Below are positions 46,536 through 55,132 of a DNA stretch of 64,000 bases, one piece after another (positions within the stretch are counted from its first letter, which is position 1; every line of letters starts with the position of its first letter). The notes under the pieces are model-generated. The model was not told the origin of the DNA, did not search any database, and saw only the letters and a list, made by a program, of their open reading frames with translations. Made by a program: the position numbers and the translations under genes. Origin of the DNA: Chromatiales bacterium (GTDB taxonomy: Bacteria; Pseudomonadota; Gammaproteobacteria; Chromatiales; Chromatiaceae); NCBI GenBank assembly GCA_022360905.1, contig JAKSBX010000056.1, forward strand, positions 1 through 64,000. The letters run 5' to 3'.

Positions 46536-47629
46536 GAAACACCCTGTTTGAGACTGTCCAACCGCTCAAAACGCAACTGTCGACTACTGCGGTCCCTGAC
46601 CTTACCTACCAGCTGACCACAGGCCGCATCGATATCATCGCCGCGGGTTTTGCGGGTTGTGGCGATAATGCCCGACCGTTTCAGGCGCATGCGAAAGGCT
46701 TCGACCCGATCCGCGGGCGAGGCCTTGTAGTCGGTACCGGGAAAAGGATTGAAGGGGATCAGGTTGACCTTGGAGGGGGTTCCCTCCAGCAGCCGTATCA
46801 AGGCTTTGGCATGGGCCAGGGAGTCATTCACCCCATCCAGCATGACATACTCCCAGGTCACCTTGCGCCGCTTATCCCCGCGCACGAACTCACGACAGGC
46901 GGGGATCAACTCCTCCAAAGGGTATTTGCGATTGATCGGCACCAGCTGATCACGCAAAGCGTTATCCGGTGCATGCAGGGAGACCGCAAGACTGATGTCA
47001 CAGACTTCCCTGAGGCGTTTCAGGCCGGGCACAATGCCGGAGGTGCTGACAGTCACCCGATATTTGGAGACCATATAGGCCAGATCATCCTGCATGATAT
47101 TCATCGCCGTGATCACCGCTTCCAGGTTGGCCAGCGGCTCGCCCATCCCCATCATCACGATATTGCTCGGCGGTTCACCCAACTCACGGGCCGCCACCCA
47201 GACCTGGCCGATGATTTCGGCAACGCTGAGGTTGCGATTGAAACCCTGCCTGGCGGTGGAGCAGAAGGAGCAATCCAGAGCGCATCCGACCTGGGAAGAG
47301 ACACAGATGGTACTGCGTCCATTGTCCGGTATGTAGACCGTTTCGATGCGTTGACCGTCTTCCAGTTCGAGCAACCATTTACGGGTGCCGTCCTGTGCCG
47401 GCTGTTCCAACGCCAGCCGAGGAATGGTGATCTCGGCCACCTGCTGCAGCTGTTCCCGCAGGCGTTTCGAGATATCGGTCATGGCATTGAAATCCACAAC
47501 CCCGTGTTTATGGATCCATTTGAATACATTGCGACCATGAAAAGCTTTGGAGCCGAGCGCCACAAAAAAACGCTCCATCTCTTGCAGGTCGAGATTCAGA
47601 AGATTGGTTTTTGTCACTTCGTTAGCCAA
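46532..47629 (-). CDS. rlmN: 23S rRNA / tRNA adenine-2 methyltransferase RlmN
   Basis: Radical SAM enzyme making 2-methyladenosine at A2503 of 23S rRNA and A37 of some tRNAs. 365 residues. The cluster motif is CALDCSFC, the substrate-linking cysteine is in the C-terminal DIDAACGQL, and GMGEPLANL and SLHAPDN are conserved. It leads the rlmN-pilF-rodZ run. Confidence 0.97.
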   Translation of the reverse strand: MANEVTKTNLLNLDLQEMERFFVALGSKAFHGRNVFKWIHKHGVVDFNAMTDISKRLREQLQQVAEITIPRLALEQPAQDGTRKWLLELEDGQRIETVYIPDNGRSTICVSSQVGCALDCSFCSTARQGFNRNLSVAEIIGQVWVAARELGEPPSNIVMMGMGEPLANLEAVITAMNIMQDDLAYMVSKYRVTVSTSGIVPGLKRLREVCDISLAVSLHAPDNALRDQLVPINRKYPLEELIPACREFVRGDKRRKVTWEYVMLDGVNDSLAHAKALIRLLEGTPSKVNLIPFNPFPGTDYKASPADRVEAFRMRLKRSGIIATTRKTRGDDIDAACGQLVGKVRDRSSRQLRFERLDSLKQGVS

Positions 47630-47774
47630 TTCTGGTGGTTCGCAATCGGATTCGTTAATACCGGCTTTAAGGAAAACGCATAAAATTACAGTGCGTTAGT
47701 TTAGACCTGCAGGAGCGGACTGGCAATCGTACATGGTCAGTATGAGATGCTACACCAGATTTCCGGGTCAGACT

Positions 47775-49979
47775 TCACAACAGTCGTTTTACCGAGTTGA
47801 TATCCCGCAACTGCTCAATTTTTGACAATACCCGACTCAACTGATTCATATCCTTGACCTCGATGGTGAAGCGCATGGTGGCGGTATCAGTCTTTCGGTC
47901 ACTGTTGGTATTGACTCCCATGACGTCGATATTCTCATTGGTAAGCACCCCTGAGATATCCCTGAGCAACCCCTTTCTGTCACTCGCGGTGACCATAAAA
48001 TCCACCGCATATTGGGTCTCCTGCTGCTCATCACTCCAGTGCACCGCCACCAGCCGGTTCTGCTCTTCCTCCGGCATCGCCCGTACATTCGGGCAATCGC
48101 GGCGATGAACGGTAACCCCGCGCCCACGGGTGACATAGCCGACGATAGAATCGTAAGGTACAGGTTTACAGCAGCGGGCAATACTGGTCATCAGGTCGTC
48201 CACCCCGGCAACCACCACTTCCCCCTTGGCCGCGCCATGGGATCGGCTCGGTTCAGGAATCGGCCTGGAACGGGGCGCCGGTTTCTCCCGGCCGCCGAAA
48301 CCGGCCACCTGGATCGGCGACAGATCGCCACGACCGATCGCCGCATAGACATCCTCCCCATGCTGCAGATTGTGTTTGGCGGCGACCTTCTCCAGATCCG
48401 GTTTTTCACTGATCGACAGCCGGGTCATCTCCCGCTCCAGTGCAGAGCGTCCCAGCTCCACATGGTGTTCGTAATCGAGCTGTTTGAACCACTGTTTAAC
48501 CCGGTTTCGGGCCTTCGAGCTGTGCAGATAACCCAGGTGCGGGTTGATCCAGTCACGGCTTGGGGTACCGTTCTTTGCCGTCAGGATCTCGATCGTCTCG
48601 CCACTGCGCAGCGGACGGTTCAGCTGTACGATGTGGCCGTCAACCCTGGCACCGCGGCAGGTATGACCGATGTCGGTATGAATCGCATAGGCAAAATCGA
48701 GCGGAGTCGAGTTTTTCGGCAGTTCGACCACCTTACCCATCGGCGTCAAGACATAGATTCGAGTCGCCTCCATCTCCTGATCGAAGGCATCCTGCAGGCC
48801 ATTGGTCTCCTCGCCAAAATCCTTTTTCTCCAGCCACTGCCGCATCCAGACGATGCGCCGCTCAAAATCCGAATCCTGCTTGGCGTCCTCTTTATAACGC
48901 CAGTGGGCTGCCACACCCAGCTCCGCATGGTGGTGCATGTCCCGGGTTCGGATTTGAACTTCGAGGGTCTTCTCTTGTGGACCGATCACCGCCGTGTGAA
49001 TCGAGCGGTAGAGGTTGGCTTTGGGTGTGGCGATATAGTCGTCGAACTCACCGGGGATATGTTTCCACAACCCATGCACCACACCCAGCGCCGCATAGCA
49101 CTGGGCAATATCATCCACCAACACCCGCACCGCCCGCAGATCGAAAATCTGCTCGATATCGACCGCCTTACGCTGCATCTTTTTCCAGATGCTGTAGATA
49201 TGTTTGGGACGACCGCTGATCTCGGCATGGACGCCCGCAGCAAGAAACTTCTCCTTGAGCAACTCCATGACCTCTCTGATGAACTGCTCCCGGTCGCTGC
49301 GACGTCCATCCAGCTGACTGGCGATACGCTTGTAATCCTCTGGGTGAAGAAACCGCAGCGCCAGGTCCTCCAACTCCCATTTTACCTGCCAGATACCCAA
49401 CCGGTTGGCCAGCGGCGCATAGATATCCTGAGTCTCTTTGGCCACGCGCCGTCGCTGTTCAGGGGCCAGACTCCGGGCGGTACGCATCAGCTGCAACTGT
49501 TCAGCGACCACCACCAGAATCACCCGCACATCTTCGGCGATACCCAGCAGCAGGCGGCGCAGATTTTCCGCATGCTGCTGCTCCTCTTCCTCGGTAATCT
49601 CACGGGAGGTGTCGGTCAGGGCACCGATACGCCCAAGGTCGTCCACCATCTTGGCCGTGTTGGCACCGACTTTGTGCGTTAGCTGTTCGAGGCTGAGTTG
49701 CGGACCATTCAACACCCCCAGCAGCATCGCTGCGGAAACCGTCTCCCTATCCATACGCAGCTGAGCGAGAATCTCCGCCACACTCAGGGCATGGCGTAGC
49801 TGACGCTCTGAGTAGACTGCCTGAGCGTCTGATTGAACCTGCAGAGCAATCTCGGCCGCCGCCCGGAAATAGTCCCGGTCATCCCTATCGAACTCATCGG
49901 GCAGCATCTCCAGCCAGCGCTCAATGGCTGGGGCATCGATCAACTCGCCTTCAGGCAGACTGCTGTTGGTGGTGACCAT
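47775..49979 (-). CDS. relA: GTP pyrophosphokinase RelA
   Basis: Ribosome-bound ppGpp synthetase of the stringent response. 734 residues: a degenerate HD domain without the catalytic HD pair, the synthetase domain (YRSIHTAVIGP, VQIRTRDMHHHAELGVAAHW), a TGS domain near 400-460 with HTDIGHTCRGARVDG, the zinc-finger/RIS region CCKPVPYDSIVGYV, and the ACT domain at the end. The missing HD residues point to a synthetase-only RelA, so a SpoT-like hydrolase should be elsewhere. Confidence 0.96.
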   Translation of the reverse strand: MVTTNSSLPEGELIDAPAIERWLEMLPDEFDRDDRDYFRAAAEIALQVQSDAQAVYSERQLRHALSVAEILAQLRMDRETVSAAMLLGVLNGPQLSLEQLTHKVGANTAKMVDDLGRIGALTDTSREITEEEEQQHAENLRRLLLGIAEDVRVILVVVAEQLQLMRTARSLAPEQRRRVAKETQDIYAPLANRLGIWQVKWELEDLALRFLHPEDYKRIASQLDGRRSDREQFIREVMELLKEKFLAAGVHAEISGRPKHIYSIWKKMQRKAVDIEQIFDLRAVRVLVDDIAQCYAALGVVHGLWKHIPGEFDDYIATPKANLYRSIHTAVIGPQEKTLEVQIRTRDMHHHAELGVAAHWRYKEDAKQDSDFERRIVWMRQWLEKKDFGEETNGLQDAFDQEMEATRIYVLTPMGKVVELPKNSTPLDFAYAIHTDIGHTCRGARVDGHIVQLNRPLRSGETIEILTAKNGTPSRDWINPHLGYLHSSKARNRVKQWFKQLDYEHHVELGRSALEREMTRLSISEKPDLEKVAAKHNLQHGEDVYAAIGRGDLSPIQVAGFGGREKPAPRSRPIPEPSRSHGAAKGEVVVAGVDDLMTSIARCCKPVPYDSIVGYVTRGRGVTVHRRDCPNVRAMPEEEQNRLVAVHWSDEQQETQYAVDFMVTASDRKGLLRDISGVLTNENIDVMGVNTNSDRKTDTATMRFTIEVKDMNQLSRVLSKIEQLRDINSVKRLL

Positions 49980-49987
49980 CTCTGTCG

Positions 49988-51229
49988 CTAGTCAAGCACG
50001 TGACTGACCAGACCATCCGCCAGCTTGGGTTCGAACCAGGTCGACTTGGGTGGCATCACCTCATCGGCGTCGGCCACCGCCATCAGATCCTCCATGCGGG
50101 TTGGATAGAGCGAGAAAGCGACCGCCATCTCACCGCTATCGACCCGCTTCTCCAGGCCGGACAGACCGCGGATACCGCCGACAAAATCGATACGGGCATC
50201 GCGCCGGGGATCACTGATGCCGAGGATTGGCTCGATCAGGTGGTTGGCCAGCAGACTGACATCGAGCCGGGCGACCGGATCATCCGCCGGTATCTTCTCT
50301 GGATTGAGGAGCAACCGGTACCACTGCTTGTCCAGATACATACCGAACTCGGCCGGCTGCCCGGGTTTCACCGGCTGCTCGCTTGGCGCCACTTGAAAGT
50401 CACTCTCCAGTTTGGCGAGAAAGGCCTCTTTATCCAATCCATTGAGATCTTTGACTACCCGGTTATAGTCCAGAATCTGCATCTGATTATGGGGAAAGAT
50501 GACACTCAGAAAATAGTTGTATGGCTCCTCACCGTTGTGATCCGGATTGGCCGCTTTGCGCGATGCGCCAACCCTCGATCCAGCGGCCGAACGGTGGTGA
50601 CCATCCGCCACATAGAGCGCATCCATGGCATCGAACAGCTCCGTCAGACGAGCTACGCTGGCATCATCATCCAGCACCCAGATCTCATGACGAACCTGAT
50701 CCGCTGCAGTAACATCCATATCCGGCTGGGCCTGAGACACCCGGCTCAGGATCTGATCGACCTCAGGGGCGCTCGGGTAGACCAGAAACACCGGTCCGGT
50801 CTGGGCATTCAGTGCATCCACCTGTCGCACCCGGTCATCCTCTTTCGCCGGCCGGGTGAACTCATGTTTTTTGATCCGGTTCTCGTCATAGGCAGCGACC
50901 GAGGCTGCAGCCGCGAGTCCGGTCTGAACATGATCCCCCATGGTCAGCCGATAGACATAGTAACAGGGCTTGCTATCTCGGATCAGAACCCCATCCTGCT
51001 GCATCCGGGCGAGATTCTCAGCGGCTTTTTGATAGACCTCGGGTGCATAAGGATCCGTCCCCTCCGGCAGGTCGATCTCCGGTCTGGAGATATGCAGAAA
51101 GCTCCACTCCCGACCCTCTGCCATCTGCCGAGCTTCCGCCTCGTTCATAACATCATATGGGGGTGCGGCAACATCGGCGGCACGACCCTCGGCAGGACGA
51201 AGTCCGGGAAAAGCTCTGATCAACGGCAT
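49988..51229 (-). CDS. DUF1015 family protein
   Basis: 413 residues from ATG 51229, chosen for AGGAA six bases upstream and the conserved opening MPLIRAFPGLRPAEGRAADVAAPPYDV cut here at the family start; an ATG ten codons earlier lacks a site. Other conserved blocks are YVADGHHRSAA and a C-terminal PPKSTWFEPKLADGLV. Function of the family is unproven; the ADGHHR block suggests a phosphate or nucleotide site. It lies eight bases before relA and is probably cotranscribed. Confidence 0.88.
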   Translation of the reverse strand: MPLIRAFPGLRPAEGRAADVAAPPYDVMNEAEARQMAEGREWSFLHISRPEIDLPEGTDPYAPEVYQKAAENLARMQQDGVLIRDSKPCYYVYRLTMGDHVQTGLAAAASVAAYDENRIKKHEFTRPAKEDDRVRQVDALNAQTGPVFLVYPSAPEVDQILSRVSQAQPDMDVTAADQVRHEIWVLDDDASVARLTELFDAMDALYVADGHHRSAAGSRVGASRKAANPDHNGEEPYNYFLSVIFPHNQMQILDYNRVVKDLNGLDKEAFLAKLESDFQVAPSEQPVKPGQPAEFGMYLDKQWYRLLLNPEKIPADDPVARLDVSLLANHLIEPILGISDPRRDARIDFVGGIRGLSGLEKRVDSGEMAVAFSLYPTRMEDLMAVADADEVMPPKSTWFEPKLADGLVSHVLD

Positions 51230-51333
51230 GGGTTTTTCCTCATGGTCTGTCGGGCGCAAACTGGCCCAAGTGGTATGCGAGGGGGGATTGTTTCAAAAGA
51301 GATACGGGGGAATCAAGAGAGGGGCTCAATCGA

Positions 51334-51351
51334 TGTCAGAAAAATCCTACC
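51334..51351 (+). promoter_or_regulatory. GacA-box-like dyad upstream of the candidate RNA
   Basis: TGTCAG-N6-CCTACC against the GacA upstream activating consensus TGTAAG-N6-CTTACA: nine of twelve bases match with the right spacing. It is centred about 64 bases before the proposed RNA start, where the element sits ahead of rsm genes in Pseudomonas. A weak -10 (TAGACT, 51395-51400) follows. Confidence 0.4.
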
Positions 51352-51406
51352 TAAAAATGAGAACAAACCTGCATCTTATCCGGGGTTATTCACTTAGACT
51401 TTAACC

Positions 51407-51531
51407 GTCGCAGAGAAGGATGCCACGGAACGACACTCACGAACACGGAAGTAATGGACTGATACCATTTGCCAACCAATCAGTGCGACACAAGATCCTG
51501 GTGCCCAAGGAGCGGGTGCCGGGGTTTTTTT
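51407..51531 (+). ncRNA. Candidate CsrA/RsmA-binding small RNA (RsmY/CsrB type)
   Basis: About 125 bases. Five ANGGA motifs occur: AAGGA at 51416, ACGGA at 51425 and 51445, ATGGA at 51454, and AAGGA at 51507 in the terminator loop. GTCGCA at 51407-51412 pairs with TGCGAC at 51484-51489 as a closing stem that begins where transcription is predicted to start. The end is an intrinsic terminator (10-bp stem with G-U pairs, 51497-51523, then seven T). This is the build of RsmX/Y/Z RNAs, which titrate the translational repressor CsrA. Inference from motifs only; no homologue was searched. Confidence 0.5.
51497..51531 (+). terminator. Intrinsic terminator of the candidate RNA
   Basis: Left arm CCTGGTGCCC (51497-51506), loop AAGGAGC, right arm GGGTGCCGGG (51514-51523), three G-U pairs, then seven T at 51525-51531. 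Confidence 0.75.
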
Positions 51532-51613
51532 ATTGGGGGTCAGGAAACGGCTGCCAAAAACCTCAATGTTTCACCCCTGGCCAGCTTCGCCGATCACCCT
51601 AATCGCCTTAACC

Positions 51614-52129
51614 TCATCGATCTTTCTGCAGCTCCAATGCCACAGGCCACAACGCCTGTCCGGAGCGGTCAAACCCCTGCCACAGCTGCCGATAGCTCTT
51701 GCCTTCTTCAGGATGAATCTCCTCCCCGGCCACTTCTGAGAGGGGCAGCAATACAAAGGCATAGCGTAAGATCTCATCTCTCGGCAAGCGGATACCATCA
51801 CGCTCGATAATCTGATCGCCGTAGGTCAGCAGATCGATATCCAGGGTTCTGGCAGCAAATTTGTTTTCGTTACGCACCCTACCATGTCTGTTCTCAATCG
51901 CTTTCAATTGTCGATTCACAGCCTGAGGCGTCAAGTCGGTATGGATGCCGACCACCAGATTGAGAAAGTTCTCTCCAGCAAATCCCACCGCTTCACTCTC
52001 GTAGACCGGCGAGATGATTAGGTTGCCAAAATCTGCCCTTAAATCATCGATTGCACTGGGCAGATATCGGCGTGGCAACTGATTGCTGCCAAGGCTTAGC
52101 CAGGCCCTGACCTGAGTGGTGTCAGTCAA
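51614..52129 (-). CDS. folK: Hydroxymethyl-dihydropterin pyrophosphokinase
   Basis: Transfers pyrophosphate to 6-hydroxymethyl-dihydropterin in folate synthesis. I place the start at TTG 52129, which overlaps the folB stop by eight bases and has AGAGAGGT just upstream; this gives 171 residues starting MTDTTQVRAWLSLGSN. The signature ARTLDIDLLTYG (ATP-site) and ENFLNLVV are present. Folate pair with folB. Confidence 0.92.
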   Translation of the reverse strand: MTDTTQVRAWLSLGSNQLPRRYLPSAIDDLRADFGNLIISPVYESEAVGFAGENFLNLVVGIHTDLTPQAVNRQLKAIENRHGRVRNENKFAARTLDIDLLTYGDQIIERDGIRLPRDEILRYAFVLLPLSEVAGEEIHPEEGKSYRQLWQGFDRSGQALWPVALELQKDR

Positions 52130-52478
52130 TCCGACCTCTCTCGATGACCACACCCACATCCCGGGCCATGCTCACGGCACCGACCTTGTTCAGGGTCAGT
52201 CTCACCCAGGGTACGTTGAACTCATTCAGTACAATATCCGCACAACGCTCCGCCAGGGTTTCAACCAACTGAAATTTACTCTCCCGCACAAAAGAGACCA
52301 GACGCTTGCTTACCGCCTTGTAATCCAAAGCATCCTCGATGGCATCCGACTCCGCCGCCTTTTTGATATCGGCCCCCATCTCCAGATCGAACACCACGGT
52401 TTGGGTGATCTCCCGCTCCCAGTCGTAGATACCGATGACGGTTTCGATGCGAAGATCACGTATGAAGACGATATCCAT
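52122..52478 (-). CDS. folB: Dihydroneopterin aldolase
   Basis: Splits dihydroneopterin to hydroxymethyl-dihydropterin and glycolaldehyde. 118 residues with the family pattern: VFIRDLRIETVIGIYDWE at the front, DYKAVSKRLVSFV and the LAERCADIVL helix. It feeds the product to FolK, whose gene overlaps its stop. plsY starts divergently 104 bases away. Confidence 0.94.
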   Translation of the reverse strand: MDIVFIRDLRIETVIGIYDWEREITQTVVFDLEMGADIKKAAESDAIEDALDYKAVSKRLVSFVRESKFQLVETLAERCADIVLNEFNVPWVRLTLNKVGAVSMARDVGVVIERGRID

Positions 52479-52582
52479 AACTCAACAACCATTGTTTGGA
52501 AAAGTGCTCATAGTAGTTCAGTATCGATGAAGAACAAACCCCCGGCTTGACCTGACCCGCCGCCAAAGGTTCCAATGCACCC

Positions 52583-53179
52583 ATGATTATTCATTCGTCT
52601 ATTGTTGTTATCGCCTATCTGCTCGGTTCGATCTCCAGTGCCATCATCGTCTGCCGCCTGATGGGTCTGCCCGATCCCCGCAGCCAGGGTTCGAATAATC
52701 CCGGGGCCACCAATGTGCTGCGTATCGGTGGCAAAAAGGCCGCGGCCATCACCCTCTTCGGGGATATGGTCAAGGGGCTGATCCCGATGTTGATCGCCCA
52801 TCTGTTCGATGCCCCACCCCTGTTCCTCGCACTGACCGGACTGGCCGCTTTTCTGGGCCACCTCTACCCCGTCTTTTTCAGTTTTAAAGGGGGTAAGGGG
52901 GTCGCCACCGCACTCGGTGTTCAGTTTGGACTGCACTGGGGAGTGGGCCTGGCGGTTGCACTGGTCTGGCTGTTTACCGCCAAGGTGGTCAACATCTCCT
53001 CCCTGTCCGCCCTGATCTCGATGGCATTGGCACCAATATTCGTATGGTTGATCTGGCCGGCCCCAGAGCTGATAGTGATGCAGATAATCATCAGCGCCAT
53101 ACTGTTTTGGCGCCACCGATCCAACATAACCAATCTTATCTCCGGCGCCGAAGGTAAGATCAGCGAGAGTGACAACTAA
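52583..53179 (+). CDS. plsY: Glycerol-3-phosphate acyltransferase PlsY
   Basis: Membrane enzyme that moves an acyl group from acyl-phosphate to glycerol-3-phosphate, the first step of phospholipid synthesis. 198 residues, five or six helices, and the conserved GSNNPGATNVLR, GHLYPVFFSFKGGKGVAT and C-terminal FWRHRSNITNL blocks. Placement opposite folB is common in gammaproteobacteria. Its stop overlaps the next gene (TAATG). Confidence 0.95.
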   Translation: MIIHSSIVVIAYLLGSISSAIIVCRLMGLPDPRSQGSNNPGATNVLRIGGKKAAAITLFGDMVKGLIPMLIAHLFDAPPLFLALTGLAAFLGHLYPVFFSFKGGKGVATALGVQFGLHWGVGLAVALVWLFTAKVVNISSLSALISMALAPIFVWLIWPAPELIVMQIIISAILFWRHRSNITNLISGAEGKISESDN

Positions 53180-54147
53180 TGCCGAATCCGCGCACCCTGG
53201 AATATGCCCAGCAGATCACCTGCATCGATACGCTCTATCAACGCCAGGGTCTGGCGGCCTGCTATCTGCTGGAATCCGAAGGAGAGGCGGCTTTTATCGA
53301 TACCGGTACCAGTAACAGTGTGCCCCAGCTGATGGCGGTACTGGAACAGAAAGGCATCTCCCCTTCACAGGTCCGATATGTGATCCCCACCCATGTTCAC
53401 CTGGATCATGCCGGGGGAGCGGGCAGCCTGATGAGTCAACTGCCGAATGCCTCTTTGGTGATTCACCCTTACGGGGCCAAGCATCTGATCGATCCCTCCA
53501 AGTTGATCGCTGGGGCAACGGCTGTTTACGGTGAGGAAGAGTTCGAAAAGCAGTTCGGACAGTTGATACCGATTCCGGAAGAGCGGGTCATCGAGGCACC
53601 GGACGGCTTTCGTTGCCACTTCGGCAATCGGGAACTGCTCTGTCTCGACACCCCAGGACATGCACGTCACCACATCTGCATTTTCGATCAACAGAGCCGT
53701 GGTCTGTTCACCGGTGACACCTTCGGGCTCTCCTATCCCGAACTCAACGGCGCAGAGGGCCCCTTCATTATACCCACCACCACACCGATCCAGCTCGATC
53801 CAGACGCCTGGTATGAGACCCTGGACCGGCTGATGGCGCTCGAGCCTGAAAAGCTCTATCTCACCCACTTCGGTGAAGTCAGTGAACCTAAGAAACTGGT
53901 CGGACAACTGCGTCAGCATCTGCAGGAGTTCACCGCCATCGCTCTGGCTGCGGAAGCGGAACCGGGAACGCAAAGAAAAACCGAAATGGAAAGTGCGCTA
54001 CAGAAGTGGTTACTGCAAAAGCTAGAGCAGAATGGCAACACCCTGGCAGCCGAGGAGAGCCTTGAGCTGATGGCCATGGATCTGGACCTGGACGCCCAGG
54101 GCATGGAGGTCTGGCTGGCACGCCGGGAAGAGGCTGCTGCGGGGTAA
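53179..54147 (+). CDS. Metallo-beta-lactamase-fold hydrolase
   Basis: 322 residues. The metal motif THVHLDHAGG, then TPGHARHH, GDTFGLSYPE and LTHFGEV give a full two-metal site. The C-terminal 80 residues are helical. Members of this branch are glyoxalase-II-like or lactonase-like; the substrate is unknown. It shares TAATG with plsY, so the two are probably one transcript. Confidence 0.88.
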   Translation: MPNPRTLEYAQQITCIDTLYQRQGLAACYLLESEGEAAFIDTGTSNSVPQLMAVLEQKGISPSQVRYVIPTHVHLDHAGGAGSLMSQLPNASLVIHPYGAKHLIDPSKLIAGATAVYGEEEFEKQFGQLIPIPEERVIEAPDGFRCHFGNRELLCLDTPGHARHHICIFDQQSRGLFTGDTFGLSYPELNGAEGPFIIPTTTPIQLDPDAWYETLDRLMALEPEKLYLTHFGEVSEPKKLVGQLRQHLQEFTAIALAAEAEPGTQRKTEMESALQKWLLQKLEQNGNTLAAEESLELMAMDLDLDAQGMEVWLARREEAAAG

Positions 54148-54152
54148 TTATT

Positions 54153-54187
54153 AAGTCCGCAAATGAACGCCAATAAACGCTAATGGT
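54153..54187 (+). repeat. Dispersed intergenic repeat, 54-kb copy (left)
   Basis: AAGTCCGCAAATGAACGC followed by a CAATAAACGC-type block and TAATGG, six bases after the stop of the metallo-hydrolase gene. Direct orientation relative to copy 1. Confidence 0.85.
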
Positions 54188-54340
54188 TTTGCCGATGCGG
54201 ATTGGTCTGGAGCCGTTGAATCAAGCCGCAAAAAATCACAGGCTATGCAATTCTTGATGTTGATGAATATAAGCCCTGAAAGTGAACTATTTGGTCGCCT
54301 GGTTAGTAAAAAGACCTGTGTGATGCTCACTCTAACCCTG

Positions 54341-54407
54341 TTTGGTGGGGCATGGCCCCACCCTACCATTGAATTCAGGGTGTAGGGTGGGGCCATGCCC
54401 CACCAAA
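54341..54407. repeat. Perfect 26-bp inverted repeat (REP-like palindrome)
   Basis: Arms 54341-54366 and 54382-54407 are exact reverse complements with a 15-base spacer. The arms contain GTAGGGTGGGGCCATG-type sequence, a palindrome of the kind scattered through many proteobacterial genomes. It could form a very stable hairpin in RNA or DNA. Confidence 0.9.
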
Positions 54408-54572
54408 TACGCTTTGATTAAATACAGTGAATCGCCTTGGCACTTAGTAAGCCACCATCCGTCTTAATACGGATGGCCAGGTTAGAAATCAGGCGAAGCA
54501 CCGCCAATCGTCGCAAAATGATCACAGGGGATGTTGGGGTGTGAGTCCAATCAAACCCCAAACACGATTACA

Positions 54573-54609
54573 ATTTGCGAATCTTATTTGCGTTCATTTG
54601 CAGACTTAA
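54573..54609 (-). repeat. Dispersed intergenic repeat, 54-kb copy (right, inverted)
   Basis: Reverse complement reads TTAAGTCTGCAAATGAACGC, matching the left copy at 19 of 20 bases. It ends ten bases from the stop of the antitoxin-like gene. Confidence 0.85.
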
Positions 54610-54618
54610 AACAGAAAA

Positions 54619-55038
54619 TCAACTGGGCGTAGAACCACTCTGATCCCAGGCGAAAGTACAATCCAGTCTGGAGAGTACATAGACCATCCCCTGCTCCCCA
54701 TCCCCCATCATCATTGACAGTGGTGTGCGCTGATTGAACAGATGGTTGCGCTGACGCAGCCAACGTTTGCCCATACCGGGATTGGTTGGATAGGTAGTAC
54801 GCAGCGCATCATTGATCCTGACCAGATAATCGATACGCTTCATCATGTCAGGACTGTCCGGAAAGGCCTTGTTGTGTCGATACTGCGCCATGTGGCGCGC
54901 CTTGCCGTTGATATCCAGGAGCGACATCATCTCTTCACTATGCAGCCCCCAGTTGTCGAATAGATTCATCACTCCCCGGGTGATTGCCAGACGGTCATCC
55001 ATCGAAACAGCGCTACTCTGTTGGGTGGTTTCACTCAT
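54619..55038 (-). CDS. MbcA/ParS/Xre antitoxin-family protein (DUF2384)
   Basis: 139 residues. The middle and end show the toxin-binding domain pattern: a first helical part with GLHSEEMMSLLDINGKARHMAQYR, then RIDYLVRINDALRTTYP and the closing RTPLSMMMGDGEQGMVYVLSRL. Such proteins pair with RES-domain toxins that deplete NAD. Neither neighbour is a RES protein, so this is an orphan, perhaps a plain transcription regulator. The protein next to it at 55133 is unknown. Confidence 0.78.
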   Translation of the reverse strand: MSETTQQSSAVSMDDRLAITRGVMNLFDNWGLHSEEMMSLLDINGKARHMAQYRHNKAFPDSPDMMKRIDYLVRINDALRTTYPTNPGMGKRWLRQRNHLFNQRTPLSMMMGDGEQGMVYVLSRLDCTFAWDQSGSTPS

Positions 55039-55132
55039 GTCGCTATTACCTACTATTTAACTTGGTTTTTGTCAGTCTAACACGATTGATCAGAGTAAAA
55101 CCCAAGGGAAACCATGGAATTTAGATCCACCC

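Larger units (their letters stand above)
51230..51613. other. Intergenic stretch holding a candidate regulatory RNA
   Basis: No protein gene; rightward frames through here (for example 51469-51810) run across a terminator and have no domain. The contents are the dyad at 51334-51351 and the RNA at 51407-51531. Confidence 0.65.
54148..54618. other. Repeat-rich intergenic stretch
   Basis: No gene. Inverted copies of the dispersed repeat at 54153-54187 and 54573-54609 bound about 460 bases, and a long perfect palindrome sits at 54341-54407 between them. Confidence 0.7.

Noticed and set aside
48012..49682. 556-codon rightward frame opposite relA
   Set aside because: Antisense to relA, whose domains are unmistakable.
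50000..51397. 465-codon rightward frame opposite the DUF1015 gene
   Set aside because: Antisense to a conserved family and lacking any domain of its own.
51469..51810. 113-codon rightward frame
   Set aside because: It crosses an intrinsic terminator and then runs antisense into folK.
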